A stretch of 64,000 nt of DNA from the NCBI RefSeq assembly GCF_034262375.1, contig NZ_CP139558.1, forward strand, positions 4,154,001 to 4,218,000, read 5' to 3'. Numbering within the stretch: position 1 is the stretch's first letter; each line of letters begins with the position of its first letter. Of the stretch, positions 43,745 to 52,520 are shown piece after piece. A program made the position numbers and the translations under genes. Source of the DNA: Mucilaginibacter sabulilitoris (lineage in GTDB: Bacteria > Bacteroidota > Bacteroidia > Sphingobacteriales > Sphingobacteriaceae). A model generated the notes under the pieces. It saw nothing but the letters and a program-made list of their open reading frames with translations. It did no database searches and had not been told where the DNA came from.

Positions 43745-43906
43745 AATCAAATTAAACACGAATTTCACGAATAAAAACTAATTAGCACTAATCGATGTAC
43801 TTTAATTACCAAAATATTATAGAATGTATGATTGATTCTATCAATTAGAGTAATATCCCGCCGTTTGTGAAATTTATGCCCATTCGTTGTAATTCGTGCT
43901 TATCAC

Positions 43907-43914
43907 TATCTTTG
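43907..43914 (+). promoter_or_regulatory. -7 box for kdsA
   Basis: TATCTTTG matches TAnnTTTG exactly, 22 bp before the ATG; only a weak -33 match (GTTG) is seen. Confidence 0.45.
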
Positions 43915-43936
43915 CTTCTTATACCATAAATAAACT

Positions 43937-44713
43937 ATGTTGTTTGAACAGATACGGCAAAAGCCGTTTTTTATATTAGGTCCCTGTGTAATGGAAAATC
44001 AGGAACTGCTATACCAGGTGGCCGAGAAAGTTGCCGAAGCCGGACAAAAGTATAACGTGCCGGTAATCTTTAAATCGTCGTTTGATAAGGCTAACCGCAC
44101 ATCTATCCATTCATACCGTGGCCCGGGCATTGAAAAGGGAATGGAAATGCTGCAAAATGTTAAAGAGCGTTTTAATCTGCCCGTAACAACCGACATTCAT
44201 GAACCTGTACAGGCTGCAATTGCCGCCCAGGTGGTTGATATATTACAGATCCCGGCATTTTTGTGCCGTCAAACAGATTTGTTGGTGGCTGCCGCCCATA
44301 CCTGTAAAATAGTAAACGTAAAAAAAGCCCAGTTCTTGTCGGGTCAGGATATGTTTTATCCGGCTCAAAAGGTAATTGAGGCAGGCAATACGCAGGTTAT
44401 ACTTACCGAGCGTGGCAACATGTATGGTTACAATAACCTTGCTGTTGATTTCAGGAATATTTACGATATGAAAGCCTTTGGTCACCCGGTTTGTATGGAT
44501 TGCACCCATTCGGTACAAAGGCCTGGTGGTGCCGGTGGCAAAACCGGTGGCGACCGTACCTTTGTACCCATGATGGCATTGGCGGCTAAAGCTTTTGGCG
44601 CCGACGGCTACTTTATGGAGATACACCCTGACCCGGACAACGCTCTTAGTGATGGCCCTAACATGGTTAAGTTACAGGATCTGGACAAGGTTTTAGCACC
44701 GCTATTGTCCTGA
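43937..44713 (+). CDS. kdsA: 3-deoxy-8-phosphooctulonate synthase (KDO-8-P synthase)
   Basis: Condenses PEP with arabinose 5-phosphate to give KDO 8-phosphate for lipopolysaccharide. 258 residues with the DAHP-synthase-I fold: ILGPCVMENQELL, FKSSFDKANRTSIHSYRGPG, DIHEP, IPAFLCRQTDLL, CMDCTHSVQRPGGAGGKTGGDR and the final EIHPDPDNALSDGPNM. No metal-site Cys variant can be judged with certainty. Followed 82 bp later by the isomerase that makes its substrate. Confidence 0.96.
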   Translation: MLFEQIRQKPFFILGPCVMENQELLYQVAEKVAEAGQKYNVPVIFKSSFDKANRTSIHSYRGPGIEKGMEMLQNVKERFNLPVTTDIHEPVQAAIAAQVVDILQIPAFLCRQTDLLVAAAHTCKIVNVKKAQFLSGQDMFYPAQKVIEAGNTQVILTERGNMYGYNNLAVDFRNIYDMKAFGHPVCMDCTHSVQRPGGAGGKTGGDRTFVPMMALAAKAFGADGYFMEIHPDPDNALSDGPNMVKLQDLDKVLAPLLS

Positions 44714-44795
44714 TGAGTAGGTTTTACGTATTACGTTTTCGTAATAAGTGATTTGATTTAAAATAAAACGTGTAACGTATTACGCAGAAACGTAA

Positions 44796-45731
44796 ATGAA
44801 GCATATTGCTAAACGGGTTTTTGATATTGAAGTTGAGTCGCTGCAGCATGTAGCCGATTTAATTGATGATGAATTTACAAGGGTAGTACAGACCATATTG
44901 AATACTACCGGCAAAGTTGTAGTAACGGGTATTGGCAAATCCGGCCTCATCGGTAAGAAAATTGCGGCTACATTGGCCAGTACTGGTACACCCAGCTTTT
45001 TCCTGCATCCGGGAGAAGCCTTCCATGGCGATTTGGGCATGGTAGGGGCCAACGATGTGGTGATGCTGATATCTTATTCGGGCGAAACTGAAGAGGTGCT
45101 AAGGATCATCCCTTTTTTAAGCTGGAATAAAAATGTGGTTATCGGTGTTACCGGCAATCCCAATTCAACAGTTGCCAAAAACAGCCATTATCATCTCAAT
45201 ATAAAAATAGTACGTGAAGCCTGTCCGCTTGAATTGGCCCCTACATCATCAACTACTGCCGCGCTGGTAATGGGCGATGCGCTTGCTATTGCCTTAATGG
45301 AATCGCGCGATTTTAAGCAGCATGATTTTGCACGTTTTCATCCCGGAGGCAGCCTGGGGCGTAAATTGCTGGTTAAGGTAAAAGACCTGATGCGTATCGA
45401 TAAACTGCCTTTTATAAACGAAAATGCATCGTTTATGGATTTGTTGTTAAACATGTCGGCCGGGCGTTTGGGTATGGTAATGGTAGGGGATGCAACTTAT
45501 ATAAAAGGAATAGTTACCGATGGCGACCTGAGGCGTGCTTTATTACAGCATCCCGATACATCAACCCTAACGATTACTGAAATAATGACTGTAAACCCGG
45601 TTATTATTGACAGTGAAGAATTTGCAAGCCAGGCCGAGCAATTGATGATCGAAAAAAAGATAACTACCTTACTGGTTGGCTCTGCTCAAAACAGAACTGT
45701 TAGTGGCATTTATCAGATATATGGTCAGTAA
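44796..45731 (+). CDS. kdsD: D-arabinose 5-phosphate isomerase (KpsF/GutQ type)
   Basis: Makes arabinose 5-phosphate from ribulose 5-phosphate for KDO synthesis. 311 residues: SIS domain (about 25-190; TGIGKSGLIGKKIAATLASTG, ISYSGETEEVL, APTSSTTAALVMGDALA, FHPGGSLGR) and tandem CBS domains (about 200-311). Neighbouring kdsA supports the biosynthetic rather than the catabolic (gutQ) role. Confidence 0.94.
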   Translation: MKHIAKRVFDIEVESLQHVADLIDDEFTRVVQTILNTTGKVVVTGIGKSGLIGKKIAATLASTGTPSFFLHPGEAFHGDLGMVGANDVVMLISYSGETEEVLRIIPFLSWNKNVVIGVTGNPNSTVAKNSHYHLNIKIVREACPLELAPTSSTTAALVMGDALAIALMESRDFKQHDFARFHPGGSLGRKLLVKVKDLMRIDKLPFINENASFMDLLLNMSAGRLGMVMVGDATYIKGIVTDGDLRRALLQHPDTSTLTITEIMTVNPVIIDSEEFASQAEQLMIEKKITTLLVGSAQNRTVSGIYQIYGQ

Positions 45732-45796
45732 GGCATAACGCTTTACAAAAATTAAGTTTATTTATATTTACATTCTATCTACCTCTACTGAAAAAA

Positions 45797-47134
45797 ATGT
45801 TTGATCAACCATTAAATCAATCTGTCAAAAAATTTACTCCTCCTGCAAATGTCCGCATCGCGATTATTGGTTTAGGATATGTAGGCTTGCCGCTAGCTGT
45901 AGAGTTTGCCCATAAATTCCAGGTAAAAGGGTTTGATATTAAACAGAACCGCGTTGATGAATTGAACAACGCATTTGATCGCACACTCGAAACCGAATCG
46001 GCTGTACTTTCAGCTGTATTAACAACTGATACAACAGCGGGCAATGGACTTATATGTACATCAAACGTTAGTGACATTGCATCATGCAATGTATATATAG
46101 TTTCGGTACCCACACCTACAGACCAGTACAATCGCCCCGATCTTCGCCTTTTGATAAAAGCCAGCCAGAGTGTGGGTGGTGTGCTTAAAGCCGGCGATGT
46201 GGTAATATATGAATCAACGGTATATCCGGGCGCTACCGAGGATGTTTGTATCCCGGTATTGGAGCAGGTATCGGGATTAAAATACAACCGTGATTTTTTT
46301 GCAGGTTATTCGCCCGAACGCATTAATCCCGGTGATAAAGTACATACTCTTACCAATATTTTAAAGGTAACATCGGGTTCAACACCTGAGGCGGCCGATT
46401 TTATAGACGGGCTTTACCGTACCATTGTTACTGCCGGTACACATAAGGCGCCCAGTATGAAAGTTGCCGAGGCCTGCAAAGTGATTGAAAACTCCCAGCG
46501 CGATATTAATATTGCCTTTGTAAATGAGCTTGCCAAGATATTCAACATTATGGATATTGATACCCACGCCGTTTTAGAGGCAGCCGGAACCAAATGGAAT
46601 TTTCTGAATTTTAAGCCAGGACTGGTAGGTGGTCATTGTACCGGGGTTGATCCGTATTATCTGGCACAAAAGGCGCAGGAAGTAGGCTATCACCCCGAAA
46701 TTATACTGGCAGGCAGGCGGCTTAATGATGGCATGGGAAGTTATGTAGCCCTTGAGGTGATAAAACTCATGGTCAGGAATGATATTTCTGTTAAACGCGC
46801 CAATGTATTGGTGCTGGGTTTTACATTCAAGGAAAATTGCCCCGATGTGCGCAATACCAGGGTGATTGATATTGTGAACATTTTAAGCGATTATGATGCA
46901 CATTGTGAGATATATGATCCATGGGCTGACCCGGCTGAGGTAAAGCAGGAATATAATGTAACCACCATAAAAGACATGGGTAAACTGCGGGGAAATTACG
47001 ATGCTATTGTTGTAGCCGTAGGACACCGGGAATTTTTGGATCTGGACTATCATAAGCTCCGAAAAAACGAATCATCTGTAATTTATGATATCAAAGGGGT
47101 TTTGGATAAAACTATCGCAAACGGTCGTTTGTAA
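45797..47134 (+). CDS. Nucleotide-sugar dehydrogenase (WbpA/WbpO/TviB-like)
   Basis: 445-residue UDP-sugar 6-dehydrogenase-type enzyme, oxidising a UDP-(N-acetyl)hexosamine or hexose to the uronic acid in two NAD steps. Rossmann motif IIGLGYVGLPLA (24-35), ESTVYPGATEDV, and catalytic C281 in GGHCTGVDPYYL. The closest remembered relatives are UDP-N-acetyl-galactosamine/glucosamine dehydrogenases of O-antigen or capsule loci. Substrate cannot be fixed from sequence. Confidence 0.92.
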   Translation: MFDQPLNQSVKKFTPPANVRIAIIGLGYVGLPLAVEFAHKFQVKGFDIKQNRVDELNNAFDRTLETESAVLSAVLTTDTTAGNGLICTSNVSDIASCNVYIVSVPTPTDQYNRPDLRLLIKASQSVGGVLKAGDVVIYESTVYPGATEDVCIPVLEQVSGLKYNRDFFAGYSPERINPGDKVHTLTNILKVTSGSTPEAADFIDGLYRTIVTAGTHKAPSMKVAEACKVIENSQRDINIAFVNELAKIFNIMDIDTHAVLEAAGTKWNFLNFKPGLVGGHCTGVDPYYLAQKAQEVGYHPEIILAGRRLNDGMGSYVALEVIKLMVRNDISVKRANVLVLGFTFKENCPDVRNTRVIDIVNILSDYDAHCEIYDPWADPAEVKQEYNVTTIKDMGKLRGNYDAIVVAVGHREFLDLDYHKLRKNESSVIYDIKGVLDKTIANGRL

Positions 47135-47214
47135 ATCAATTTACCACTATTAAAATTAACGATTGTTTTACCCATTGGTTAACTGCTAAATCGCTTAAAT
47201 ATTTTATATTTGGT

Positions 47215-47244
47215 TTTGTTTAAATTTCTTAATTTTTAATTTTG
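47215..47244 (+). promoter_or_regulatory. -33/-7 promoter for the initiating glycosyl-phosphate transferase
   Basis: TTTG (47215-47218), 18-bp spacer, TAATTTTG (47237-47244), an exact -7 match. It leaves a leader of about 110 nt before the ATG. Confidence 0.5.
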
Positions 47245-47359
47245 CGCTCAGTAACATGACATTTTCGTAACGACTCGGATATTCAATTATCAGATTGTTA
47301 TATATAAAATAAATATGCTAATTTTAGCAATATATATCTACTACAATAAGCTCTAATAC

Positions 47360-48763
47360 ATGATTCACAGATACGCTACTTTTATTAAAGCAGTGAACCT
47401 TACCATAGATTATATTATACTTAATATGAGTATGGTAATTTCTTACTTCATCGAAGACAGATCGTATATTTTTTGGATTAATAACAGAAAATATCTGCCC
47501 ATTGTATTGGTGTTCAATTTAATTTGGCTGTTATCGGCCAATATCACAGGTTTATATGAACATGTTTTAAATAAAGATTCGATAAAAACCTACCGTGGTG
47601 TAATTAAAACCTATCTTTTATTTGTGAGCTTTATATGCTTCACCATTATTATACTCATAGGTACCAAAGCTTATTTCATTACCCGGGAATACCTTTTTTA
47701 CTCACTGGCTTTATTTGGCTTTTTATTAGGATTATGGAAACTGGTGTTCCTGACCATACGCAAAAGCGACCGTGCCTCATTAATTGATACCCGTGCGGTA
47801 ATTATTGTCGGCGGTGGCAGGATAGGGGCCGACCTATACAGCTTTTTTAAACAAAACCCTGAGCGTGGTTATAGCCTGGTTGGTTTTTTTGACGACAACC
47901 CCGAGCAGGTAAGGGATAAACGCCTTTATTTGGGTGGCACCGATGATTGTATAAGCTATGTGCTCAACAATAAAGTTGATGAGATATTTTGTACACTACC
48001 CAATTCAGAAGCATTAACAATTGAAAAACTGATGCTCGATGCGGATAAAAACCTTATCAGGTTTAAGTTTATACCAGAGTATTATGATTATGCCAAAAAA
48101 CCAACCTTTATACAAAGTTTTGGGCATATCCCGGTAATCTCTGTACGCCCCGAGCCATTAGAGAATATGCTTAACCGGTCAATCAAGCGGTTGTTCGATG
48201 TATTATTTGCTTTGTTTATTATCCTGTTTGTTTTCAGTTGGCTGTTTCCTATACTGGCCTTGCTGATAAAACTGGAATCAAGGGGTCCAATATTTTTCGT
48301 GCAGGAACGTTCGGGCCGAGATAATAAACCATTCAAATGTTACAAGTTCCGGAGCATGCGTGTAAATCACGACTCTGATAAAAAGCAGGCAACCCGTGGA
48401 GATTCGCGTATAACCAAAACCGGTGCATTTATCCGTAAAACAAGTATCGATGAACTGCCCCAGTTTTTCAACGTGTTACTAGGCAATATGTCTGTAGTAG
48501 GACCAAGGCCTCACATGATCAGCCATACCCAACAGTACTCACAGTTGATAGATACCTTTATGGTAAGGCATTTCCTTAAACCAGGCATCACCGGCTGGGC
48601 GCAGATAAAAGGACTAAGGGGCGAAACCCAAACTACCCAGGCCATGCTTGAGCGCGTGGAAGCCGATGTTTGGTACCTGGAAAACTGGTCGTTCCTGCTG
48701 GATATGAAGATCATCTTCCTTACCGTTTGGAACGTGGTAAAAGGAGAAGAAAACGCCTTTTAA
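47360..48763 (+). CDS. Undecaprenyl-phosphate glycosyl-1-phosphate transferase (WcaJ-like)
   Basis: 467-residue polyisoprenyl-phosphate hexose-1-phosphate transferase that starts exopolysaccharide or capsule repeat-unit assembly. Four N-terminal membrane helices (about 10-130), a CoA-binding-like Rossmann segment (VIIVGGGRIGADLYSFF), a fifth hydrophobic segment (about 282-304) and the catalytic bacterial-sugar-transferase domain: QERSGRDNKPFKCYKFRSMR, TKTGAFIRKTSIDELPQFFNVLLGNMSVVGPRPH and PGITGWAQIKGLRG. Sugar specificity is unknown. Confidence 0.94.
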   Translation: MIHRYATFIKAVNLTIDYIILNMSMVISYFIEDRSYIFWINNRKYLPIVLVFNLIWLLSANITGLYEHVLNKDSIKTYRGVIKTYLLFVSFICFTIIILIGTKAYFITREYLFYSLALFGFLLGLWKLVFLTIRKSDRASLIDTRAVIIVGGGRIGADLYSFFKQNPERGYSLVGFFDDNPEQVRDKRLYLGGTDDCISYVLNNKVDEIFCTLPNSEALTIEKLMLDADKNLIRFKFIPEYYDYAKKPTFIQSFGHIPVISVRPEPLENMLNRSIKRLFDVLFALFIILFVFSWLFPILALLIKLESRGPIFFVQERSGRDNKPFKCYKFRSMRVNHDSDKKQATRGDSRITKTGAFIRKTSIDELPQFFNVLLGNMSVVGPRPHMISHTQQYSQLIDTFMVRHFLKPGITGWAQIKGLRGETQTTQAMLERVEADVWYLENWSFLLDMKIIFLTVWNVVKGEENAF

Positions 48764-48764
48764 C

Positions 48765-49547
48765 ATGCCTGTTTTTCACGATCAGCTCAATCGTGCAGTA
48801 AACATTCCAGATGTACCCAAAAGGATTGTATCCGTCGTACCTTCACAAACCGAATTGTTGTTTGATCTCGGGCTTGATACCGAAGTTATTGGTATTACCA
48901 AATTTTGCATTCACCCGGAGCACAAATTTAAAACCGTAACTAAGGTAGGGGGCACCAAGCAGTTAAATATTGAGCAGATAAAGGCGATGCAGCCCGATCT
49001 GATCGTTGCTAACAAAGAGGAAAACGACCGTAGCCAGATAGAAGAGCTGATAAACGTTTACCCGGTTTGGATAAGCGACATTAACAACCTGGATAGTGCG
49101 CTCGACATGATCCAATCGGTAGGGTTAATCACCAGCCGCGAAGCGGCAGCAAAAACATTACGTGATGATATCAGTAACCGGTTTAACGCACTCAGCTTAC
49201 CCATTTTAAACCTGCGTGTAGCCTATTTTATATGGCGCAAGCCCTATATGGTAGCCGGGAGCGGTACTTTTATAGATAGCATGCTTAACGTGTGCGGGTT
49301 AACAAACGCATTCCAAACCGCCCGGTATCCTGAAATAACCGCCCATGAGTTAATAGCTACCAAGCCGGATGTAGTCTTTTTATCATCAGAACCATACCCG
49401 TTCGCCCAAAAACATATTGATGAATTTAAGGAAATGTTACCCGGAACCAGTGTGATATTAGTTGATGGTGAAATGTTTTCCTGGTATGGGAGTAGGCTGT
49501 TATATGCCTCGGCTTATTTTACCACGCTGATAAATAATATAACATAA
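48765..49547 (+). CDS. Helical-backbone metal receptor (BtuF-like) without signal peptide
   Basis: 260-residue class III substrate-binding-protein fold (BtuF/FhuD-like): RIVSVVPSQTELLFDLGLDTEVIGITKFCIHP, KAMQPDLIVANKEEN and KPDVVFLSSEPYPF are typical. Relatives bind cobalamin, heme or siderophores for ABC import, but no signal peptide or lipobox is seen here, so this copy appears cytoplasmic. It begins 1 bp after the transferase stop codon, so it is co-translated with a surface-glycan gene, an unusual neighbour. Role unknown. Confidence 0.85.
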   Translation: MPVFHDQLNRAVNIPDVPKRIVSVVPSQTELLFDLGLDTEVIGITKFCIHPEHKFKTVTKVGGTKQLNIEQIKAMQPDLIVANKEENDRSQIEELINVYPVWISDINNLDSALDMIQSVGLITSREAAAKTLRDDISNRFNALSLPILNLRVAYFIWRKPYMVAGSGTFIDSMLNVCGLTNAFQTARYPEITAHELIATKPDVVFLSSEPYPFAQKHIDEFKEMLPGTSVILVDGEMFSWYGSRLLYASAYFTTLINNIT

Positions 49548-49618
49548 AATTAATGGCAAAGAAATGAGGTAGATAGCTAAAAAATGAAAATTATGTTTTA
49601 TTTATTAGCAGTAAACAC

Positions 49619-49626
49619 TATCTTTG
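49619..49626 (+). promoter_or_regulatory. -7 box for tRNA-Leu(TAG)
   Basis: TATCTTTG matches TAnnTTTG exactly, 21 bp before the tRNA. Confidence 0.5.
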
Positions 49627-49647
49627 CGACCTGTTAAAAATCCTAAT

Positions 49648-49729
49648 GCGGAAGTGGCGTAATTGGTAGCCGCACCAGACTTAGGATCTGGCGCTTCACG
49701 GCGTGGGGGTTCGAGTCCCTTCTTCCGCA
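49648..49729 (+). tRNA. tRNA-Leu (anticodon TAG)
   Basis: Acceptor GCGGAAG / CTTCCGC, D-arm GGCGTAATTGGTAGCCGC, anticodon stem CCAGA/TCTGG with loop CTTAGGA (anticodon TAG, codon CUA), short variable arm, T-arm with GGTTCGAGTCC, discriminator A. CCA is not encoded. Followed by a terminator. Confidence 0.93.
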
Positions 49730-49736
49730 CAACAGT

Positions 49737-49766
49737 AAAAACCCGGTCAATTTGATCGGGTTTTTT
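49737..49766 (+). terminator. Terminator after tRNA-Leu(TAG)
   Basis: AAAAACCCGGTCAA / TTGATCGGGTTTTT with one G-T pair, followed by T residues. Confidence 0.8.
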
Positions 49767-49880
49767 GTTTTATATTCGTTACAACTTCGAAGTAGAAAAG
49801 AGCATACGATTTGTAATCTAATTATGGTGTGCAAGCCCGCAACGCTGATGAAATGCTTACATGAATTATATTAAATATAA

Positions 49881-50459
49881 ATGGACAAACAACCGCTAAA
49901 AGATTTATTTAAGAAAAGTCAATTGCTGTCTGACGGGGCAATAGAGATAATGGTTGAAGAATATGAAGAAAGGCACTTTGCCAAAAATGAATTTTTTTTA
50001 AAGCAGGGTAAAATAAGTGATTCTGTCCAATTGGTTGAAGGGCTTATGCGGGCATATACTTTTGACCATGAAGGAAACGAAGTAACAACCAACTTTTTTT
50101 CAAAACACCGGGCAGTTTATGATCCGGCTTCATTTTTCCTTCAAATACCCTCTATGGAAAACATACAGGCGGTTACAGAGTGCCTGGGATACACTATTTC
50201 TTATGAAAAGGTTAATAAGCTGTTCCATTTGCTGCCCGAGTTCAGGGAATTTGGCCGGCAGATGCTTGCAAGGGAATTGGTTAGGTCTAAACAGCGTACA
50301 TTAGCCATGATCAACCAGAGCGCAGAAGAAAGGTATGCTAATTTAATAAAGAATGATTATGCTATCCTTCAAAACGCCCCGCTTAAACATATTGCATCGT
50401 ATCTGGGTATTACAGACACCTCACTTAGCCGCATAAGACGGGATTTTTCAAAGAAGTAA
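49881..50459 (+). CDS. Crp/Fnr family transcriptional regulator
   Basis: 192 residues: cyclic-nucleotide-binding-like N-terminal domain (FAKNEFFLKQGKISDSVQLVEGLMRAY, NEVTTNFFSKH) and C-terminal winged helix (PLKHIASYLGITDTSLSRIRRDF). Related to the regulator at 40 kb but clearly divergent. No TTTACC-N4-GGTAAA site lies before it. It is convergent with the ECF sigma gene (2 bp between stops). Confidence 0.91.
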   Translation: MDKQPLKDLFKKSQLLSDGAIEIMVEEYEERHFAKNEFFLKQGKISDSVQLVEGLMRAYTFDHEGNEVTTNFFSKHRAVYDPASFFLQIPSMENIQAVTECLGYTISYEKVNKLFHLLPEFREFGRQMLARELVRSKQRTLAMINQSAEERYANLIKNDYAILQNAPLKHIASYLGITDTSLSRIRRDFSKK

Positions 50460-50461
50460 CC

Positions 50462-51055
50462 TTATACTTGCGACAATAAAAAATATAAACCAATCATCAT
50501 GATAGGTAGATCCTTCATGGAAACTTTTAGCTGTTTTAACGCATAAGAAAGCTGATTTTCTACCGTGTGTTTGCTAATTCCTAATTCCTTAGCTATTTCA
50601 TCATTACTTAACTGCCGGATCTTACTCATATAAAATATTTCACGGCAGCGTTTAGGAAGTTCCTTAAGGTGTCCGTTTAACACGTGCTCAATGTCAAGCT
50701 CATTTAGCTTTGCCTGACCTAAATTGAAAACAGGGCTGGAGGCATCTTCAACATAACTTTCGTTGTATTCAAGTTTCGAGAGTTTTGTCGCTTTTATATA
50801 TCTAAATACCTCATACCTGGTAGTGGCATTCAGGTAACTGGCAAAATGTTCAATCTTTAACCATCTCCTTTTATTCCAAATAATTAAAAAAACGTCATGA
50901 ACTATTTCTTCACACGCATTATTATCTTTAATATAATGGGACGCGGTTTTGTATAAACGCAACCAGTATCTATTGTATAGCATAGCAAAAGCCTGAGAAT
51001 CTTCTTTCAAGATAGCTTCCCATAATTCCTGGTCGCTTAAGGTTTCGTTTAACAT
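50462..51055 (-). CDS. ECF RNA polymerase sigma-70 factor
   Basis: 197-residue ECF sigma factor of the Bacteroidota FecI-like type. Region 2: AFAMLYNRYWLRLYKTASHYIKD with CEEIVHDVFLIIWNKR; region 4: LKELPKRCREIFYMSKIRQLSNDEIAKELGISKHTVENQLSYALKQL. A hydrophobic C-terminal tail (MMIGLYFLLSQV) is common in this group. It is transcribed away from fecR across a 172-bp gap, rather than in the usual sigma-fecR order on one strand. Confidence 0.94.
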   Translation of the reverse strand: MLNETLSDQELWEAILKEDSQAFAMLYNRYWLRLYKTASHYIKDNNACEEIVHDVFLIIWNKRRWLKIEHFASYLNATTRYEVFRYIKATKLSKLEYNESYVEDASSPVFNLGQAKLNELDIEHVLNGHLKELPKRCREIFYMSKIRQLSNDEIAKELGISKHTVENQLSYALKQLKVSMKDLPIMMIGLYFLLSQV

Positions 51056-51227
51056 TTAATTGGTAAACTAAAATAGATACAATATTTTGCAAATGATCAC
51101 ATTAAATCGGATGAAATTTAATTGCTCTGATAGTCAGCTTGTTATATAAAAATAAATTATTTATCAATAATTTATGGGAGCAATCACCAATAAAAGCACT
51201 CTATAACTCAAAAGCCAGTTATCATCC

Positions 51228-52379
51228 ATGACTAAAGAGGAATACATCATTCTGTTTGAAAAGCACCTGTCAGGCAATACCACTCCTGAAGAGGAGGAGT
51301 TGTTATTGAGCTATGATGATGGATTTAACATTCAGGATTTCCATAATGACCAGAGGATAGATAACCAGCAGCACATTCATCAAAAAATCTTCAATAAAAT
51401 AGAAAACAGTCGAAATAAGTCTGTCAAAAGATTAGCGCCCTCGTTATGGTGGGCTGTTGCTGCTTCGGTACTGCTGGTCATATCAGTCGGATTGTTTTTT
51501 TTAAACAAGCATGAGGCCAGCGAGAGCAGGTATAAATCAAATAATTTAGTCAGTTCTTTCAAACCCATAGTTCCGGGAGGAAATAAAGCCATTCTAACGC
51601 TATCCAACGGATCAACCATCAATCTAAATGAGGTTTCTAACGGTATTATTGAAAAAAACGAACAGGTTGCTATAAAAAAAGAAAAAAATGGGCAATTAGT
51701 TTATTCTTCTGATACCGGCTTGCCCGATAAAGGTGACAAGATATCATTTAACACAATTAGCACACCGCGGGGCGGGCAGTACCAGGTTATTTTGCCCGAC
51801 GGAACCAATGTATGGTTAAATGCAGCATCTTCATTGAGGTACCCGGTTAAATTTACAGGAGCAGAAAGACATGTGGAACTAAGCGGCGAGGCTTATTTTG
51901 AGGTTGCCAAAAACAAGAACATGCCTTTTTCAATCAATACCAACAACGTCAATATAAAAGTATTGGGTACACATTTCAATGTAATGTCTTATGAAGATGA
52001 TTCATCTGTAAAGACAACGCTGCTTGAGGGATCTGTATTGTTAAGTAAGCTGAATCAACAGGCTTTGCTTGTTCCCGGCCAGCAAGCTGATGTGGCACGC
52101 TCGGGTGAAAAAATTAATGTGACTTATGTAAATACGGATGATGCCGTTTCCTGGAAAAATGGATATTTCACATTCAGGAAAGAAAGTGTTGTGAGCATTA
52201 TGAAAAAAGTTGCCAGGTGGTATGATGTGGAGGTAGAATATCAAAACGATATGAGCAACGTAAAATTGGGGGGCTCAATTTCCCGTGGAAAAAACATAAA
52301 AGACTTGTTAAATAAAATACAATTAACAGGGGCTGTTCACTTTAAAATAGAAGGAAGGAGGATTATTGTGAGGTCATAA
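51228..52379 (+). CDS. FecR-family anti-sigma/transmembrane sensor
   Basis: 383 residues: cytoplasmic N-terminal anti-sigma part, one membrane helix (about 73-93, LWWAVAASVLLVISVGLFF), the periplasmic FecR domain (TPRGGQYQVILPDGTNVWLNAASSL; ERHVELSGEAYFEVAKNK) and a C-terminal DUF4974-like domain (ESVVSIMKKVARWYDVEVEYQ). It should receive the signal from the STN domain of the downstream SusC and control the divergent ECF factor. Confidence 0.94.
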   Translation: MTKEEYIILFEKHLSGNTTPEEEELLLSYDDGFNIQDFHNDQRIDNQQHIHQKIFNKIENSRNKSVKRLAPSLWWAVAASVLLVISVGLFFLNKHEASESRYKSNNLVSSFKPIVPGGNKAILTLSNGSTINLNEVSNGIIEKNEQVAIKKEKNGQLVYSSDTGLPDKGDKISFNTISTPRGGQYQVILPDGTNVWLNAASSLRYPVKFTGAERHVELSGEAYFEVAKNKNMPFSINTNNVNIKVLGTHFNVMSYEDDSSVKTTLLEGSVLLSKLNQQALLVPGQQADVARSGEKINVTYVNTDDAVSWKNGYFTFRKESVVSIMKKVARWYDVEVEYQNDMSNVKLGGSISRGKNIKDLLNKIQLTGAVHFKIEGRRIIVRS

Positions 52380-52408
52380 TTTTTACCTATTAGTTAGTTA
52401 TAAAACAA

Positions 52409-52435
52409 ACCAGGAGCGTTCGAACCGCCCCTGGT
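52409..52435 (+). promoter_or_regulatory. Hairpin in the susC leader
   Basis: ACCAGGAGCG / CGCCCCTGGT with one mismatch and a 7-nt loop, in the 141-bp gap between fecR and susC. There is no T tract, so an attenuator or stability element is more likely than a terminator. Confidence 0.4.
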
Positions 52436-52520
52436 AATCAGCAGTGTGAGAAGCTGAGTTAGTATAACTAAATACCAATTGCGTCGAAACAATCAATTAT
52501 TTATTAAACCTAACATTCAA

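Noticed and set aside
43757..43900. CACGAATTTCACGAAT and AATTCGTG segments as inverted repeats between hscB and kdsA
   Set aside because: Copies are short and imperfect. Similar 'cacgaatt' strings are common in intergenic DNA of many bacteria, so I do not claim a specific element.
44726..44784. ACGTATTACG repeated twice between kdsA and kdsD
   Set aside because: Short AT-rich direct repeat without palindrome or promoter relation; probably simple-sequence drift.
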